In this document: positions 43,051-53,400 of the stretch, one piece after another | Layout: every line of letters begins with the position of its first letter | Numbering within the stretch: position 1 is the stretch's first letter | NCBI GenBank assembly: GCA_017478625.1 | Contig: JAFVDF010000016.1 | Coordinates: forward strand, 158,787 to 222,786 | Source: Alloprevotella sp. | Lineage (GTDB): Bacteria > Bacteroidota > Bacteroidia > Bacteroidales > Bacteroidaceae | Length of the DNA: 64,000 bases | Direction: 5' to 3' | Position numbers and translations under genes: made by a program | The notes under the pieces: model-generated | Databases searched by the model: none | What the model was told of the DNA's origin: nothing | Seen by the model: the letters and a program-made list of their open reading frames with translations, nothing else

Positions 43051-45912
43051 CTAATACCACTCAATATTCGTTGAGTAGGAACTACGCTTATCCCATTTCA
43101 AGGCGTCTGCTAATTCGCTGGCACGCGCACGGAATGTGAAATTAAAAGAGGAATAAGGCTTCAAAACTACGCTGCACGACATAGAGAAACAGTGTAAGTC
43201 GCGCGAAAGAGAAGCCGTTGTCATAGAAATCTTCTTGTTTTTAAAATCATATCCGCTCGCGAAATTGACATTCCAGCCTTCTGCTATTCTTACATTGCCC
43301 GTTGCATTGATTGTCTGCGTAAATCCATAGGGATAGCGCATGCGTCTGACATTTATGGGCTTCTGACGATTTTCAAACATAGTCACAGAGTATGATAGAG
43401 TAAGGCTCCAAGGCATAGAGAAGGAGAGATACCCATCTTTATCTACCGATGCTTTGACTTTTTCTTTTGGTTTCTTTCGGGCTGCCAGCAGGTCGGGATC
43501 CACGTTGGCATTCTCTAAATCTGCATCATTGTCATCTTCGTCTGTAGTATTATTGTTTCTGCTGGATCGCCCTTTGAATAGATCGATTAGTTTGTTGAGC
43601 GATTGATTATTAAAGGTGTAGGAGAGATTTTGGCTCATTCCTTGAAAGCGTCCGAAACGTCCGTAACTCCATTCGGTACGATCGCTGGTGACAACGTTGC
43701 CGTGTTGATCGAATGCGTAGGCATAAGTGGCAAATACAGCCGCCATAGAAAGTGTGTAACTCTTAGAAAGTTTCAATCGAAGCCTTGTGGAAAGATCGCT
43801 CCACGGCCTTTTTTCGGCAGCAAAGTTGTAACTGAGTGATGCAGACAATTCGTCAATCAATGAGACTTTCCTTTCCCCTGTGGAATCCTTGTCGCTCTTC
43901 ACTTTCATCTCTAAATTGTTCGACACATTAAGTGTGAGCATGTTCTGCTTACGTCCTGATGGATAACTGAATATTCCGTCTTGATAGGGCGAGTATTGTA
44001 CAGTCTGAATGTTTCCATATTGGTCGGTACGGTCGTATGTTTTCACATAGCCGTAACGTTCGCTGGTAAAATCAGGGGCATAGCTATAGGTAACGCTAGG
44101 CTTAAAGACATGACGGATGGCTATAATTTTTCCACCAAATAGTTTCTTCCAAGGTTTGTAGAATCCATAGAGCGTTGTGTTCGCACTTACCCCCACATTC
44201 CATTGGTATAGATTGTAGAATCCGTATGTTGTGTCAGCCAACTCTCGCAGACTTTCGGCATCCCATGAGCGATTGATGCGATGAGAATACATAAAGTCAC
44301 GGAAAGTAAAGTTCGGCGAAATGTTTATGTATTTGAATAGTTGGAACGTAGCATCAATCGGAATGCTATGTGACATACCATTGCGCCAGTCCTTAATGAG
44401 ATTGGAGTGTAAAAGTTGGTTCTCTTTCGTTGTAATACGGTTGGAGATTTGTCCCGTATAGGAGAAAGAAATCTTCTCATACCAGCGTTCTTTGCCAGTA
44501 GGATGTTTGCGCCGGAAAGGGTATTGACGGCTTAGAGAAAGAGAGAGTTCGGGTAGAGTGACGGCCAGCGTAGAGTCACGCATATTTTGCGTCAAGTTGG
44601 CTGAGCCGGAAATGGTAAGGCCAATACCTGAAAATGTATGACTGAACGAGATACTGCTTGCTCTAGTGCTTTGCGTATAGGCAACGGGGTCATACATTGA
44701 TGTGAGGTTAGAGCGCTCATAATTTTGCGAAGCGAAATTCACGCGTGCCGAGAATGTCGTATTGCCACTACCTACCTTTTGCATCGAATGGGACCATTGC
44801 ACTTTTAGAGAAGTGCTCTTTGAGTAGTCAGGCATATTCTTCTCTCCAGTGATAGTGTTGAGATAGCTAACAAAAATATTGCCTGAATATTTGTAACGCT
44901 TTTTGTAGTTGCTTTCTATACTAACACCCCACGAACCTTTAGTATATATTTCGCCTAGAAGTTTGAGATCAATGTAGTCGGAAATGGCAAAATAATAGCC
45001 TCCATCACGAAGGTAAAAACCTCGACTGGTTTCGTCGCCATATGAGGGCATTATAATTCCACTGGAGTACTTCTTGTTAAAAGGAAAGAAGCCGTAGGGA
45101 ATACCTATAGGGAGGGGGACATCTTCTACGACCAAGTAAGCCGGGCCAAAAATAGTTTCTTTTCCAGGTATGACTTTTCCTCGGGATAGTTTCAAGTAGA
45201 AATGTGGATGTTTGGCGTCGCAAGTTGTGTAAGTGGCATGTCCTAGATAAAGCGTTCCGTCATCTGAGCGCTTGGACAACTCACTCTTCAAAAATCCGTT
45301 GCCTTGCTCTGTGCTTACATCTTGTATAAATCCACGTTTTGTCTTGAAGTTGTAACTCATCTGTTTGCTCTCGTAGGAATCATTTCCCTGCTTATAGAGC
45401 GGAAGTTGGTCTAACTGGCCTGCGGTATCAACTACGGCTCGTGCATAGACAATGTTTGAGTCCATGCTCATAGAGATTTCGCCCGCTTGAAGTTCCATGT
45501 TTTCATACTTCACGTTACTATGGCCGTAGAGGAATACGTTGCGACTTTCTGCATCGTAAACGAGCGAATCTTCTGCCGTATAATCTACAGGTGCGTCTAA
45601 TGCTCCTGGTTTCTTGCGTATCGTGTCAGTATGTACACTGTCTTTGCGTGCTTGCCATCTTAAACTATCAGTCTGCGAATCTGTGCTGATAGTAGAATCG
45701 GGACTTTGGGAGTGGGGTAAATTCGCCTCGCTCGCAGAGTCCTTTATGGCATGTTGAAAAGAGTCCGAGACAAGTGTGTCAAGTGGCTTTTGAGCATATC
45801 GTGAAGTTTGTTTGTTTTGACGGAAAGCCCCCTCGGCCACACAAATGGCTAAGAATAGCATTAACAAAGTGGTTAGAAATTTCCTCAAAACGCTTCCAGT
45901 TTTTGTGCACAT
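43051..45912 (-). CDS. lptD: LPS-assembly protein LptD-like outer-membrane protein
   Basis: LptD is the outer-membrane barrel that inserts lipopolysaccharide. The 953-aa protein has a signal peptide (about residues 8-29), a Ser/Asp-rich linker, an OstA-type periplasmic beta domain (about 105-260: ESRNVFLYGHSNVKYENMELQAG), and a long C-terminal barrel with VPLPIGIPYGFFPFNKKYSSGIIMPSYG, a hallmark of the Bacteroidetes LptD family. It ends in aromatic residues (YSTNIEWY). LptE is encoded at 32635. An acidic Asn/Asp insertion (about 785-810) interrupts the barrel. Confidence 0.88.
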   Translation of the reverse strand: MCTKTGSVLRKFLTTLLMLFLAICVAEGAFRQNKQTSRYAQKPLDTLVSDSFQHAIKDSASEANLPHSQSPDSTISTDSQTDSLRWQARKDSVHTDTIRKKPGALDAPVDYTAEDSLVYDAESRNVFLYGHSNVKYENMELQAGEISMSMDSNIVYARAVVDTAGQLDQLPLYKQGNDSYESKQMSYNFKTKRGFIQDVSTEQGNGFLKSELSKRSDDGTLYLGHATYTTCDAKHPHFYLKLSRGKVIPGKETIFGPAYLVVEDVPLPIGIPYGFFPFNKKYSSGIIMPSYGDETSRGFYLRDGGYYFAISDYIDLKLLGEIYTKGSWGVSIESNYKKRYKYSGNIFVSYLNTITGEKNMPDYSKSTSLKVQWSHSMQKVGSGNTTFSARVNFASQNYERSNLTSMYDPVAYTQSTRASSISFSHTFSGIGLTISGSANLTQNMRDSTLAVTLPELSLSLSRQYPFRRKHPTGKERWYEKISFSYTGQISNRITTKENQLLHSNLIKDWRNGMSHSIPIDATFQLFKYINISPNFTFRDFMYSHRINRSWDAESLRELADTTYGFYNLYQWNVGVSANTTLYGFYKPWKKLFGGKIIAIRHVFKPSVTYSYAPDFTSERYGYVKTYDRTDQYGNIQTVQYSPYQDGIFSYPSGRKQNMLTLNVSNNLEMKVKSDKDSTGERKVSLIDELSASLSYNFAAEKRPWSDLSTRLRLKLSKSYTLSMAAVFATYAYAFDQHGNVVTSDRTEWSYGRFGRFQGMSQNLSYTFNNQSLNKLIDLFKGRSSRNNNTTDEDDNDADLENANVDPDLLAARKKPKEKVKASVDKDGYLSFSMPWSLTLSYSVTMFENRQKPINVRRMRYPYGFTQTINATGNVRIAEGWNVNFASGYDFKNKKISMTTASLSRDLHCFSMSCSVVLKPYSSFNFTFRARASELADALKWDKRSSYSTNIEWY

Positions 45913-45968
45913 TAGTCTTCTGCTTTTGCAAGCCGTTTACATAGGTGCACACTTCACATATTACATCG

Positions 45969-45999
45969 CGAAAATAGTATTTTTTGTAGGACAAACGAA
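45969..45999 (-). promoter_or_regulatory. Candidate promoter of lptD
   Basis: Minus strand: TTCG (45996-45999), exactly 19 bases, then TATTTTCG (45969-45976). Both boxes are the TTCG variant. It gives a leader of about 50 bases. The rest of 45913-46228 shows no gene or RNA that I can support. Confidence 0.5.
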
Positions 46000-46228
46000 T
46001 TTCTTTAGGAGTAAAGATTATCGGTGGGGCTCAGTAGGCAGGTTGAATACTGAGAAAGAACAGATTTTCCTCAAAAAATGCGTAGAATTTGATGCAAAAG
46101 AATTTCTGATATGGTGACAGAGGATTATACAATAATCAAATTGTCGGACGTTGCATCGTAAATGGGGCGAGGTAATAACCCGGGGCTGTATGAAACGGAA
46201 CCGACAGAATCTGAAATAAGGGTGGAGT

Positions 46229-46792
46229 CTATTCAAAGAGAGTAGCCCAATGGAGAAATGTGTCCACGCAAGTCTCGCCGAACTTGCGAAGGCTTTCGGC
46301 TGTTTGAGTTACGGTGCGTTCCCGCTCGGGATGACTTTTGGAGAAAAATTTGTCGGCATAGCATACAACCTTTTCTTCCAGCGTTTGTGGCGTTAAGGCC
46401 ATTTGTGACTTGTCATTGCGGAGAAGCTCGGGGATGGGAATATTTAATCTTTGGAATTGTTCGGCCTGTAGTCCGGTTCCTGTGTGGCGTTCGCAGAATT
46501 GAGCCAATTGGGGCATATTTTCTGCACGGAGCAGTTGACCTCCGAGTGTCCCGTGGAGCAGGTAGTGGTGGGGACCATGACAATGTATGCCGGGGGCATC
46601 GCAGAGAAAGATTCCGATGTCGTGGAGCATAGCTCCTTCAAGTACAAGGGTTCTGTCTAACGATAATTCAGGGTGCTTCTCGCAAACGGTTAGAGCCTTC
46701 TCCATAACTTGACGGCTATGTAGAAGCAGCAACTGCCGAAGGTCTGTATCGTCGGGGTAAAACTTGTGGATTAGGGATAGAGCCTTTTCCAT
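46229..46792 (-). CDS. HD domain phosphohydrolase
   Basis: The 187-aa protein has an HD metal-binding domain: His in LLLHSRQVMEKAL, the paired LEGAMLHDIGIF (HD near residues 56-57), then HGPHHYLLHGTLGG and HTGTGL, and a final CYADKFFSK Asp. Such single-domain HD proteins act on nucleotides or phosphate esters; the substrate is not evident. It starts 11 bp after the acyltransferase gene, so they are co-transcribed. Confidence 0.87.
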   Translation of the reverse strand: MEKALSLIHKFYPDDTDLRQLLLLHSRQVMEKALTVCEKHPELSLDRTLVLEGAMLHDIGIFLCDAPGIHCHGPHHYLLHGTLGGQLLRAENMPQLAQFCERHTGTGLQAEQFQRLNIPIPELLRNDKSQMALTPQTLEEKVVCYADKFFSKSHPERERTVTQTAESLRKFGETCVDTFLHWATLFE

Positions 46793-46803
46793 AGTCTAAA
46801 GGT

Positions 46804-47856
46804 TTAGTGGGAAGATTCCGTGGACTCTTTTTTAGGTAAGAGCCTGTAGTACAGATTCTCGATCCACCTCCATGATATTTGCCTAAGCGTGTCCACTCCA
46901 ACTGCTACAAGATAGACGCAACAGATGGCTACGAAGTCGAGGACTAAAGCTAACGCAATTGGGTAGGTGGCATGGAGTGTGCGGAATATATCACAGTATT
47001 CCTGGCGCACATAAGGATTCTGGTGGAGCAGATAGACGGCAAGTGCAGCGGAAGCCAGATAATTGATGGTCCTATTCTGGATTTTTAGGCGCGAGAAGAT
47101 TAGAATGAGCATTGCAGCTTGTGCGATGCAAAGAGGATTGGTGTAGATAGTAAAATAATGGGTGCAATGCGTGTAAAACTTAATGCTCCCGACGAATCCT
47201 GCCAGCCATTGAAGAGATACCATCAGTAGCGTGAGACCGAAAAAGGCTATGACAAATCGGTGGGTGGAAACCTGTTGCCATCGAGGAGCCAGATAGAGTC
47301 GTATATAGCGGGCTAAGACATAGATAAATACAAAGTGGAGGGGTGAGAAACCGCTGAAAAAGAGCGACAGGTTGGACAACTTATCGAATAACTCCATGGC
47401 GAGCATTGCCCAAAGGAAGTTGCGCACTTCGCGCTCGGAAGCTTTCTCTATAAAGGCGTTCAGTGCTGGCGATAGGATATATAGCATGAGATAAGACCAT
47501 ACGAACCACATGCCACAAGCGTTTTGAAAAATCCGGCCGAAAGAACTAGTCAACTGGCCACGCGCTATCATAAAAAGACCGACAGCAACGCCACAGAATA
47601 AGATCTGGTATAAAAGTCGCAGGGCACCATTCAACCGAGCCCGTATGCCAAACCAGCCACTAATCATCACAAAGACATCGACGGCCGAGATACAGAGATA
47701 TTCTAAGAAATAGCGTCCAGGATAGGTCAATATGTGCGAATTAACGAGCTGAAATTTTGGGTAGCCAAAGCAGAAGTAGTTAGCGTGTAAAAGCAATATA
47801 CCAAACATCGTGATTACACGCAATAGCTCCATATTAGATTGTCGTGTGGTAGCCAT
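46804..47856 (-). CDS. Acyltransferase 3 family membrane protein
   Basis: An integral inner-membrane acyltransferase (OafA/WecH type) that would O-acylate a surface polysaccharide or another envelope molecule. The 350-aa protein starts with the family signature (MELLRVITMFGILLLHANYF; catalytic His near residue 24) and has about ten transmembrane helices, with VDVFVMISGWFGIRAR (about 58-73). There is no SGNH extension. It precedes the HD gene. Substrate unknown. Confidence 0.87.
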   Translation of the reverse strand: MATTRQSNMELLRVITMFGILLLHANYFCFGYPKFQLVNSHILTYPGRYFLEYLCISAVDVFVMISGWFGIRARLNGALRLLYQILFCGVAVGLFMIARGQLTSSFGRIFQNACGMWFVWSYLMLYILSPALNAFIEKASEREVRNFLWAMLAMELFDKLSNLSLFFSGFSPLHFVFIYVLARYIRLYLAPRWQQVSTHRFVIAFFGLTLLMVSLQWLAGFVGSIKFYTHCTHYFTIYTNPLCIAQAAMLILIFSRLKIQNRTINYLASAALAVYLLHQNPYVRQEYCDIFRTLHATYPIALALVLDFVAICCVYLVAVGVDTLRQISWRWIENLYYRLLPKKESTESSH

Positions 47857-48020
47857 AAGGTATGTGTTATGTGAAAGTCAGTAGTAGATAATACTGCCAA
47901 ATAGTTTTATCGGACTGTAAAATTAGGCAAAAAAGACCTTAAAACAGCGATGCTCACTCTGACATAAGTAAAAATAGGGGGCAAATAATCAAAAAATCAT
48001 TTCGAATTATAAAAAATGTT

Positions 48021-48028
48021 TACTTTTG
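48021..48028 (+). promoter_or_regulatory. Candidate -7 box for the 48056 gene and ECF sigma gene
   Basis: TACTTTTG is a perfect TAnnTTTG box, 28-35 bases before the ATG at 48056. No convincing -33 partner is seen. It makes the in-frame TTG at 48026, inside the box, an unlikely start. Confidence 0.55.
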
Positions 48029-48055
48029 CGAGAATATGAGAAAATGTGCCTTTCT

Positions 48056-48496
48056 ATGAAAAATTCACAATCTGTCTTATCTCAACTGCAACAGGTCTTG
48101 CGCAAATTAGAGCCCGCTCTTTCTTCATTGGACGAGTTTATGCCCTTGACCGATATCCTGTTTGAATGGAAAGCCGAGGAAAAAGTGTTAGTAGTCTGCG
48201 ATGATGAAGAGCGTGAATTGGTGCGAGGCGCTATAGATGCTTGGGCTGAGCAAGGAGAGAATTTGGAAGAAGTAGAAATTGCTGAAGCCTTACGAGGGGC
48301 CATTGCAAGCGTGAAAGCAGAGATGGACTCCTTAAGTGTGCTGAAACCCTTTGCATTTGTATTAATGAAAGAAGAGAGCGGAGACACGGAAGAAATTTAT
48401 CGTGTGGATGATGAAAATGTGATTTTAGAAGATTCTCTGATGAAAAATCTGGACGAAGATCTAGATGCTTTTTGGGAAAAATTGTGTAGAGAATAA
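48056..48496 (+). CDS. Hypothetical acidic protein upstream of the ECF sigma gene
   Basis: I do not recognise this 146-aa cytoplasmic protein. It is acidic and largely helical: LSQLQQVLRKLEPALSSLDEF (N-terminal helix), a VLVVCDDEERELV strand-helix, and a C-terminal DENVILEDSLMKNLDEDLDAFW. ATG 48056 (MKNSQSVL) is chosen; ATG 48044 is possible. The ECF sigma gene follows after 27 bp without a clear promoter, so the two may be co-transcribed. Confidence 0.65.
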   Translation: MKNSQSVLSQLQQVLRKLEPALSSLDEFMPLTDILFEWKAEEKVLVVCDDEERELVRGAIDAWAEQGENLEEVEIAEALRGAIASVKAEMDSLSVLKPFAFVLMKEESGDTEEIYRVDDENVILEDSLMKNLDEDLDAFWEKLCRE

Positions 48497-48523
48497 TTGC
48501 CGGTACGCTGACACGCATACTAT

Positions 48524-49093
48524 ATGAAACGAACTTTAGACTATCTGATAAAGCCAATAGCCAACGGAGATATAGCGTCCTTTGAGACATTATATCGATA
48601 CCGTTATGCCGACTTGTGCGGTTGGGCCTGGCAGATTGTAGGGTCTAAGGAAAAAGCAGAAGAAGTGGTCGATGATGTGTTTACGCAGGTTTGGAAAAAC
48701 CGAAGCACACTATCGACCATTTTACATATAGACTCCTATCTCTACGCCGCGGTGCGCAACAGTTGTCTGAACGAACTCAAAAGTAAGAGCCGTCGCCAGG
48801 AAAATAACACGTTAAGCGTAGATGCCGACATTGACGTGGAAATATTAGCAGAAGCATTCCACGATGAAAATGATGGCTACGAGCAATATGCGTTTCAGGA
48901 AGTACAGACACGCTTGGCGGAGGCTATAGATTCTTTCCCTGAGAAAATGAGGAATGTCTTTGTGCAAAGTCGCCGGGAAGGCCTTACGATGGATGAGATT
49001 GCAGTGCGGAATGACATTTCTGCCAATACTGTACGTTATCATCTGAAAGAGGCTCTCTCACGTCTGCGACAAGTGCTTCGTTCTGATAAGTGA
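48524..49093 (+). CDS. ECF-type RNA polymerase sigma-70 factor
   Basis: A 189-aa group IV sigma factor with region 2 (about 10-85: FETLYRYRYADLCGWAWQIVG, EEVVDDVFTQVWKN) and region 4 (about 130-185: MRNVFVQSRREGLTMDEIAVRNDISANTVRYHLKEAL). It is followed by a FecR anti-sigma gene and then a SusC with an STN domain, the standard trans-envelope signalling set in Bacteroidetes. It is therefore expected to transcribe the SusC-to-lipoprotein operon when the glycan binds SusC. Confidence 0.94.
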   Translation: MKRTLDYLIKPIANGDIASFETLYRYRYADLCGWAWQIVGSKEKAEEVVDDVFTQVWKNRSTLSTILHIDSYLYAAVRNSCLNELKSKSRRQENNTLSVDADIDVEILAEAFHDENDGYEQYAFQEVQTRLAEAIDSFPEKMRNVFVQSRREGLTMDEIAVRNDISANTVRYHLKEALSRLRQVLRSDK

Positions 49094-49096
49094 ATA

Positions 49097-49115
49097 CCTA
49101 TATATTATATATAGG
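49097..49115. promoter_or_regulatory. 19-bp perfect AT palindrome after the ECF sigma gene
   Basis: CCTATATAT-T-ATATATAGG lies immediately after the sigma stop codon and is followed by an A-rich tract. It could be a terminator-like hairpin without a T-run or an operator ahead of fecR. Confidence 0.5.
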
Positions 49116-49153
49116 AGTAAAAAAATAAATATTCGACCTACCCAGTTGCTTTA

Positions 49154-49161
49154 TAAATTTG
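49154..49161 (+). promoter_or_regulatory. Candidate -7 box of fecR
   Basis: TAAATTTG is a perfect TAnnTTTG box, 35 bases before the first fecR ATG. TTCG at 49132-49135 is a possible -33 element, 18 bases upstream. This suggests fecR can be transcribed separately from the sigma gene. Confidence 0.5.
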
Positions 49162-49195
49162 TCTAAAATTATAGAGCACGCTTATAAAACTTCCG

Positions 49196-50200
49196 ATGAC
49201 CTGTATGATTGATAATGTGAATGAACTGTTGGTACAGACCTTTTTGAGTGGTCATGCTACCAGCGCCGAAAAGCAAGCCTTGAGAGAGTGGCTGGCTTTG
49301 TCGGAGGAAAATCGTGCTTATTTTCGTGAACAATGGACTGTATGGCATTTGAGTGGAGTGGCCGTACAGTCTGACCAGCCTGTATTCGACACTGACCATG
49401 CCTGGCTCGAAAGACATCAGGGCATGGAGGTGTCGGAGGGCCGGGGCTGGCATATTATGTGGCACAAGGTGGCATGGCGTATAGCCGCCGTACTACTGTT
49501 TCTTATAGTACCCGCATCCGCATTTTTGTTGGGCCGTAAAGTGGGCGTTCCCGACTCGTCGGTGCATTCCATAGAGACGTATAGTGGGACGCACTCTAAA
49601 ATCGTGTTGTCGGATAATACGGTAGTTTGGTTGAATTCTAACTCTCGTCTGGAGTGTAAGCCAAACTTCGGAAAGAATAATCGCACGGTCCATATCTATG
49701 GTGAGGGGTATTTCGAAGTGGCTCGCAATGAGCATTTGCCCTTTATTGTGGAAACGAGTCAGGTTTCCTTGCGCGTTCTGGGTACTAAGTTTAATATCAG
49801 AGATTATGATTACGATGATTTTGAACGCGTAGATCTGACCCAGGGAGAGGTTTCGCTTTACAATGCAAGTTATGAGCAAGAGATGACGCTTAGACCTAAT
49901 GAGCGTATGATATACGATAAAAAGACGGGCATAATGCGCAAGGAGCGTTTTAATGTGACAGAGGCTAATCTCTGGGTTTCAGAACAGATCTTTTTTAATG
50001 AGAAACCGCTTAGCATGATTGCGTCTGACCTCAATCGTATCTTTGATGTAAAAATTACCGTAGCACCAGCAGTGGCCAATAAGAAGTTCTACGGTTTGTA
50101 TAATATGGAAAACACAACAGTTGATGAAATTCTTAATTCTATAGCCGCGACGGGTCAAGTTCGGCTTGCGAAACGTGGAAATGAATACAAATTATATTAA
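49196..50200 (+). CDS. FecR-family anti-sigma factor
   Basis: An inner-membrane signal transducer that holds the ECF sigma factor and releases it when the outer-membrane transporter is occupied. The 334-aa protein has a cytoplasmic N-terminal domain with a zinc-free anti-sigma fold (LSGHATSAEKQALREWLA), a single transmembrane helix (about residues 90-110), the periplasmic FecR domain (GTHSKIVLSDNTVVWLNSNS, VHIYGEGYFEVARN, VLGTKFNIRDY) and a C-terminal STN-like DUF4974 domain (LSMIASDLNRIFDVKI). Its partners are the sigma gene upstream and the STN domain of SusC downstream. ATG 49205 is an alternative start. Confidence 0.94.
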   Translation: MTCMIDNVNELLVQTFLSGHATSAEKQALREWLALSEENRAYFREQWTVWHLSGVAVQSDQPVFDTDHAWLERHQGMEVSEGRGWHIMWHKVAWRIAAVLLFLIVPASAFLLGRKVGVPDSSVHSIETYSGTHSKIVLSDNTVVWLNSNSRLECKPNFGKNNRTVHIYGEGYFEVARNEHLPFIVETSQVSLRVLGTKFNIRDYDYDDFERVDLTQGEVSLYNASYEQEMTLRPNERMIYDKKTGIMRKERFNVTEANLWVSEQIFFNEKPLSMIASDLNRIFDVKITVAPAVANKKFYGLYNMENTTVDEILNSIAATGQVRLAKRGNEYKLY

Positions 50201-50353
50201 ACAAATGTCAAATCCTTGTAAACCTTAATCAAAGCCTATGAGAAAATAAAAAGAAGAAGCGTTTTACTCTAAGAAAAATTTCTTTGCTACCACGCTATCG
50301 GAAGGTGGAAAGCAGAGAATACTAAATCCGATTATTTTCAAAAATTAATCAAC

Positions 50354-50380
50354 CCCGTTTCTAATCGAAAACCCGTTTCT
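50354..50380 (+). repeat. Paired 9-bp direct repeats upstream of susC
   Basis: CCCGTTTCT occurs at 50354-50362 and 50372-50380, 18 bp apart, 43-69 bases before the SusC ATG. The spacing suits a promoter bound by the linked ECF sigma or a regulator. No TAnnTTTG box is seen in this 222-bp leader. Confidence 0.5.
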
Positions 50381-50422
50381 GTACAGGGAACGACCGATTG
50401 GAAATAAACTTAATCTTATTAT

Positions 50423-53400
50423 ATGAGAAATGTAACCAAGGTTGTCTTGGCACTTTTCGCTGCATTCTGTCTGAATGTTTCAGTAATGGCTCAGAAAGTC
50501 ACGCTGAATGCACAGAATGTTACGGTTAAGCAAGCCATTGAACAACTCCAGAAAAACACAGGCTATTCGTTTGTTTTTTCAAGTGCTGATGTGAACACTT
50601 CAAAAATCGTCAGCGTGAAAGCAAACCAGCAGGATCTGAGTGCAGTAGTCCGTCAAATCCTGGCAGGCCAACAGAATTTGGATTTCGAAATCCAAGGTAA
50701 ACAAATCATCGTACATAAGAAAAATGTTGCTACTCCTGTGGCATCGGGCAAGACAAAGCGCGTAAGCGGCCATATCTCCGATGCTAACGGTGAGCCTGTA
50801 GTAGGAGCATCCATTCGCGTACACGACGGTCAGGCTTTCACGCAGACTGACGGTAACGGTAACTTCTCTATTGAAGCACCGGAGAATGGACTGTTAGATA
50901 TCCGTTATATCGGTTATCGCCCGCAGACAGTAAAAGCTGAAGACGGCTTGAATGTCAGCATGCAGGAATATGCACAGGAACTGGAAGAAGCCGTGGTAAC
51001 CGCCCTCGGTATTAAGCGTGCTTCAAAAGCCCTTTCTTACAATGTGCAGATGGTACAGTCTGATGATGTTACAGCCAATAAAGACGCTAACTTCGTTAAC
51101 TCTTTGAGTGGTAAAGTAGCAGGTCTGAACATCAACGCTTCATCTGGTGGTGCAGGTAGTATCTCCAAGGTTGTAATGCGTGGTACAAAATCCATCATGC
51201 AGTCTTCTAACGCATTGTACGTTATTGATGGCGTTCCAATGTATGCTGGCAACAATACGGGTTCTACGGAATTCGGATCTCAGGGTACTACAGAGCCTAT
51301 CGCCGACATCAACCCAGACGACATTGAAAGTATGTCTGTACTGAGTGGTGCCGCCGCTGCCGCTCTTTATGGCTCAGAAGCTGCCAATGGTGCTATCGTT
51401 ATCACTACCAAGAAAGGTAAGGAAGGTCGTCTGACGGTAAACTACTCCAATGCTACGGAGTTCTCTACCGCTCTTGTATTGCCGGAATTCCAGAATCGTT
51501 ATGGTACGGGTAGCGTTCTGCAACCTGAAACCACAGTGATGAGTTGGGGCCGTGCCTTGACCGCTGATAACAACTATGGCTATAATCCTCGTGACGATTA
51601 CTTCCAGACTGGCGTTTTGGAGATGAACAATGTTTCTCTCTCTGCTGGTAATGAAAGAAATCAGGTCTATGCTTCCGCAGCAGCCACCCATAGTAAAGGT
51701 ATTGTTCCTAACAACCTTTATAAGCGTTATAATTTCAATATCCGCAACACTACTTCCCTGCTTGACGATCGCTTGACTCTTGACTTGAATGCAAGCTATA
51801 TTCGTCAGAATGACCGCAACATGATCAACCAGGGTCAGTACAACAACCCAGTTGTAGGTGCTTATATTTTCCCGCGTGGTAACGACTGGGAAGACATCCA
51901 GATGTATGAACGTTGGAATCCGACTCGTAAGATCAACGAGCAGTATTGGCCCGTTGGCGATGCCGGTATGGTAATGCAGAATCCTTATTGGATTAACTAC
52001 CGCAATCCTCGCACCAATAAGAAGGATCGTTATATGCTCGGTGCAAACGTAACTTACAAAATCCTTGATTGGTTGAACGTTTCTGGTCGCGTACGTTTGG
52101 ATAACGCTGAGAATATCTACCAGGAACAGTTCTATGCAACTACCAACACGCAGCTGACTGGTCTGTCTGACCGTGGCTACTATAGCGAACAGCGCACTCA
52201 GAACAAGCAGGTTTATGCAGACATCTTGTTTAGCATTAACAAGCAGTTCGGCGACGATCTTACATTGAATGCAAACCTTGGTGGTTCTTACACTGACACG
52301 CGTATGGACTATCTTCAGGTTGGAGGCCCGATTGCAGACGGTAGCACAACGTTTGGTACTGACCCTGTTGGCTTGACCAACTTCTTTGCAGTACAGAACC
52401 TGAGCGCAAGTCGTCTTGGCAAAATGAATGCCGGTTGGCACGAGCGTACAAAGTCTATCTACGCTTCAGCTGAACTCGGTTATAAGAATACCTACTTCCT
52501 CACGCTGACAGGTCGTAACGATTGGCCTTCTCAATTAGCAGGTCCTAACAGTAACAGCAAGAGCTTCTTCTATCCATCTGCTGGTCTTTCTGTTATCCTC
52601 TCCGAGCTGATGCCAAATCTGAACCGCGATTATCTTTCTTATTTGAAAGTTCGTGCTTCATACGCATCTGTAGGTAACCCCTTCAGCCGTTACATTGCCA
52701 ATCCGCGCTATGAGTGGAATTCTGCTACGCAGACTTGGTCCACCACAACGCAATATCCTATCTATAATCTGAAACCAGAGCGCACCTCTTCATTCGAGGC
52801 TGGTATTTCCGCTCGTTTCTTCAGAAACTTTACGTTCGATTTCACCTACTACAATGCTCAGACAAAGAACCAGACGTTCAATCCGCAGCTTTCTGTATCT
52901 GGCTACTCCGCTCTGTATATTCAGACAGGTTCTGTTCGTAACCAGGGTATTGAACTTTCGCTTGGCTATAAGAACAACTGGGGCAAATTCTCTTGGGAAA
53001 CAGGTCTGACCTATTCGCTCAACCGCAATAAGATTCTCGAACTTGCAGACAACGCTGTAAACCCAGCTACGGGCGAACGTTTCTCCATTGATCTTCTGAA
53101 CATGGGTGGTCTTGGAACTTCTCGCTTCTTGCTGAAGAAGGGTGGTTCAATGGGTGACCTCTACTCTCTGAGCGACCTCCGTCGCGATAGCAACGGTAAC
53201 ATCTATGTAGATGAGTCTGGAAATATTACAGCAGTTTCTATCACAGATCCAGCCAATTATATTAAGCTCGGCTCTGTATTGCCGAAGGGAAATCTTGCTT
53301 GGCGCAACACGCTTAAGTATGGCAACTTCGACCTCAGTTTCCTTATTTCAGCTCGCTTAGGTGGCGTTGTATTCTCTCGCACACAGGCTATGCTCGACTT

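Noticed and set aside
45913-46228. tRNA or small RNA in the lptD upstream gap
   Set aside because: No cloverleaf, TPsiC-like arm or strong hairpin with T-run could be found on either strand.
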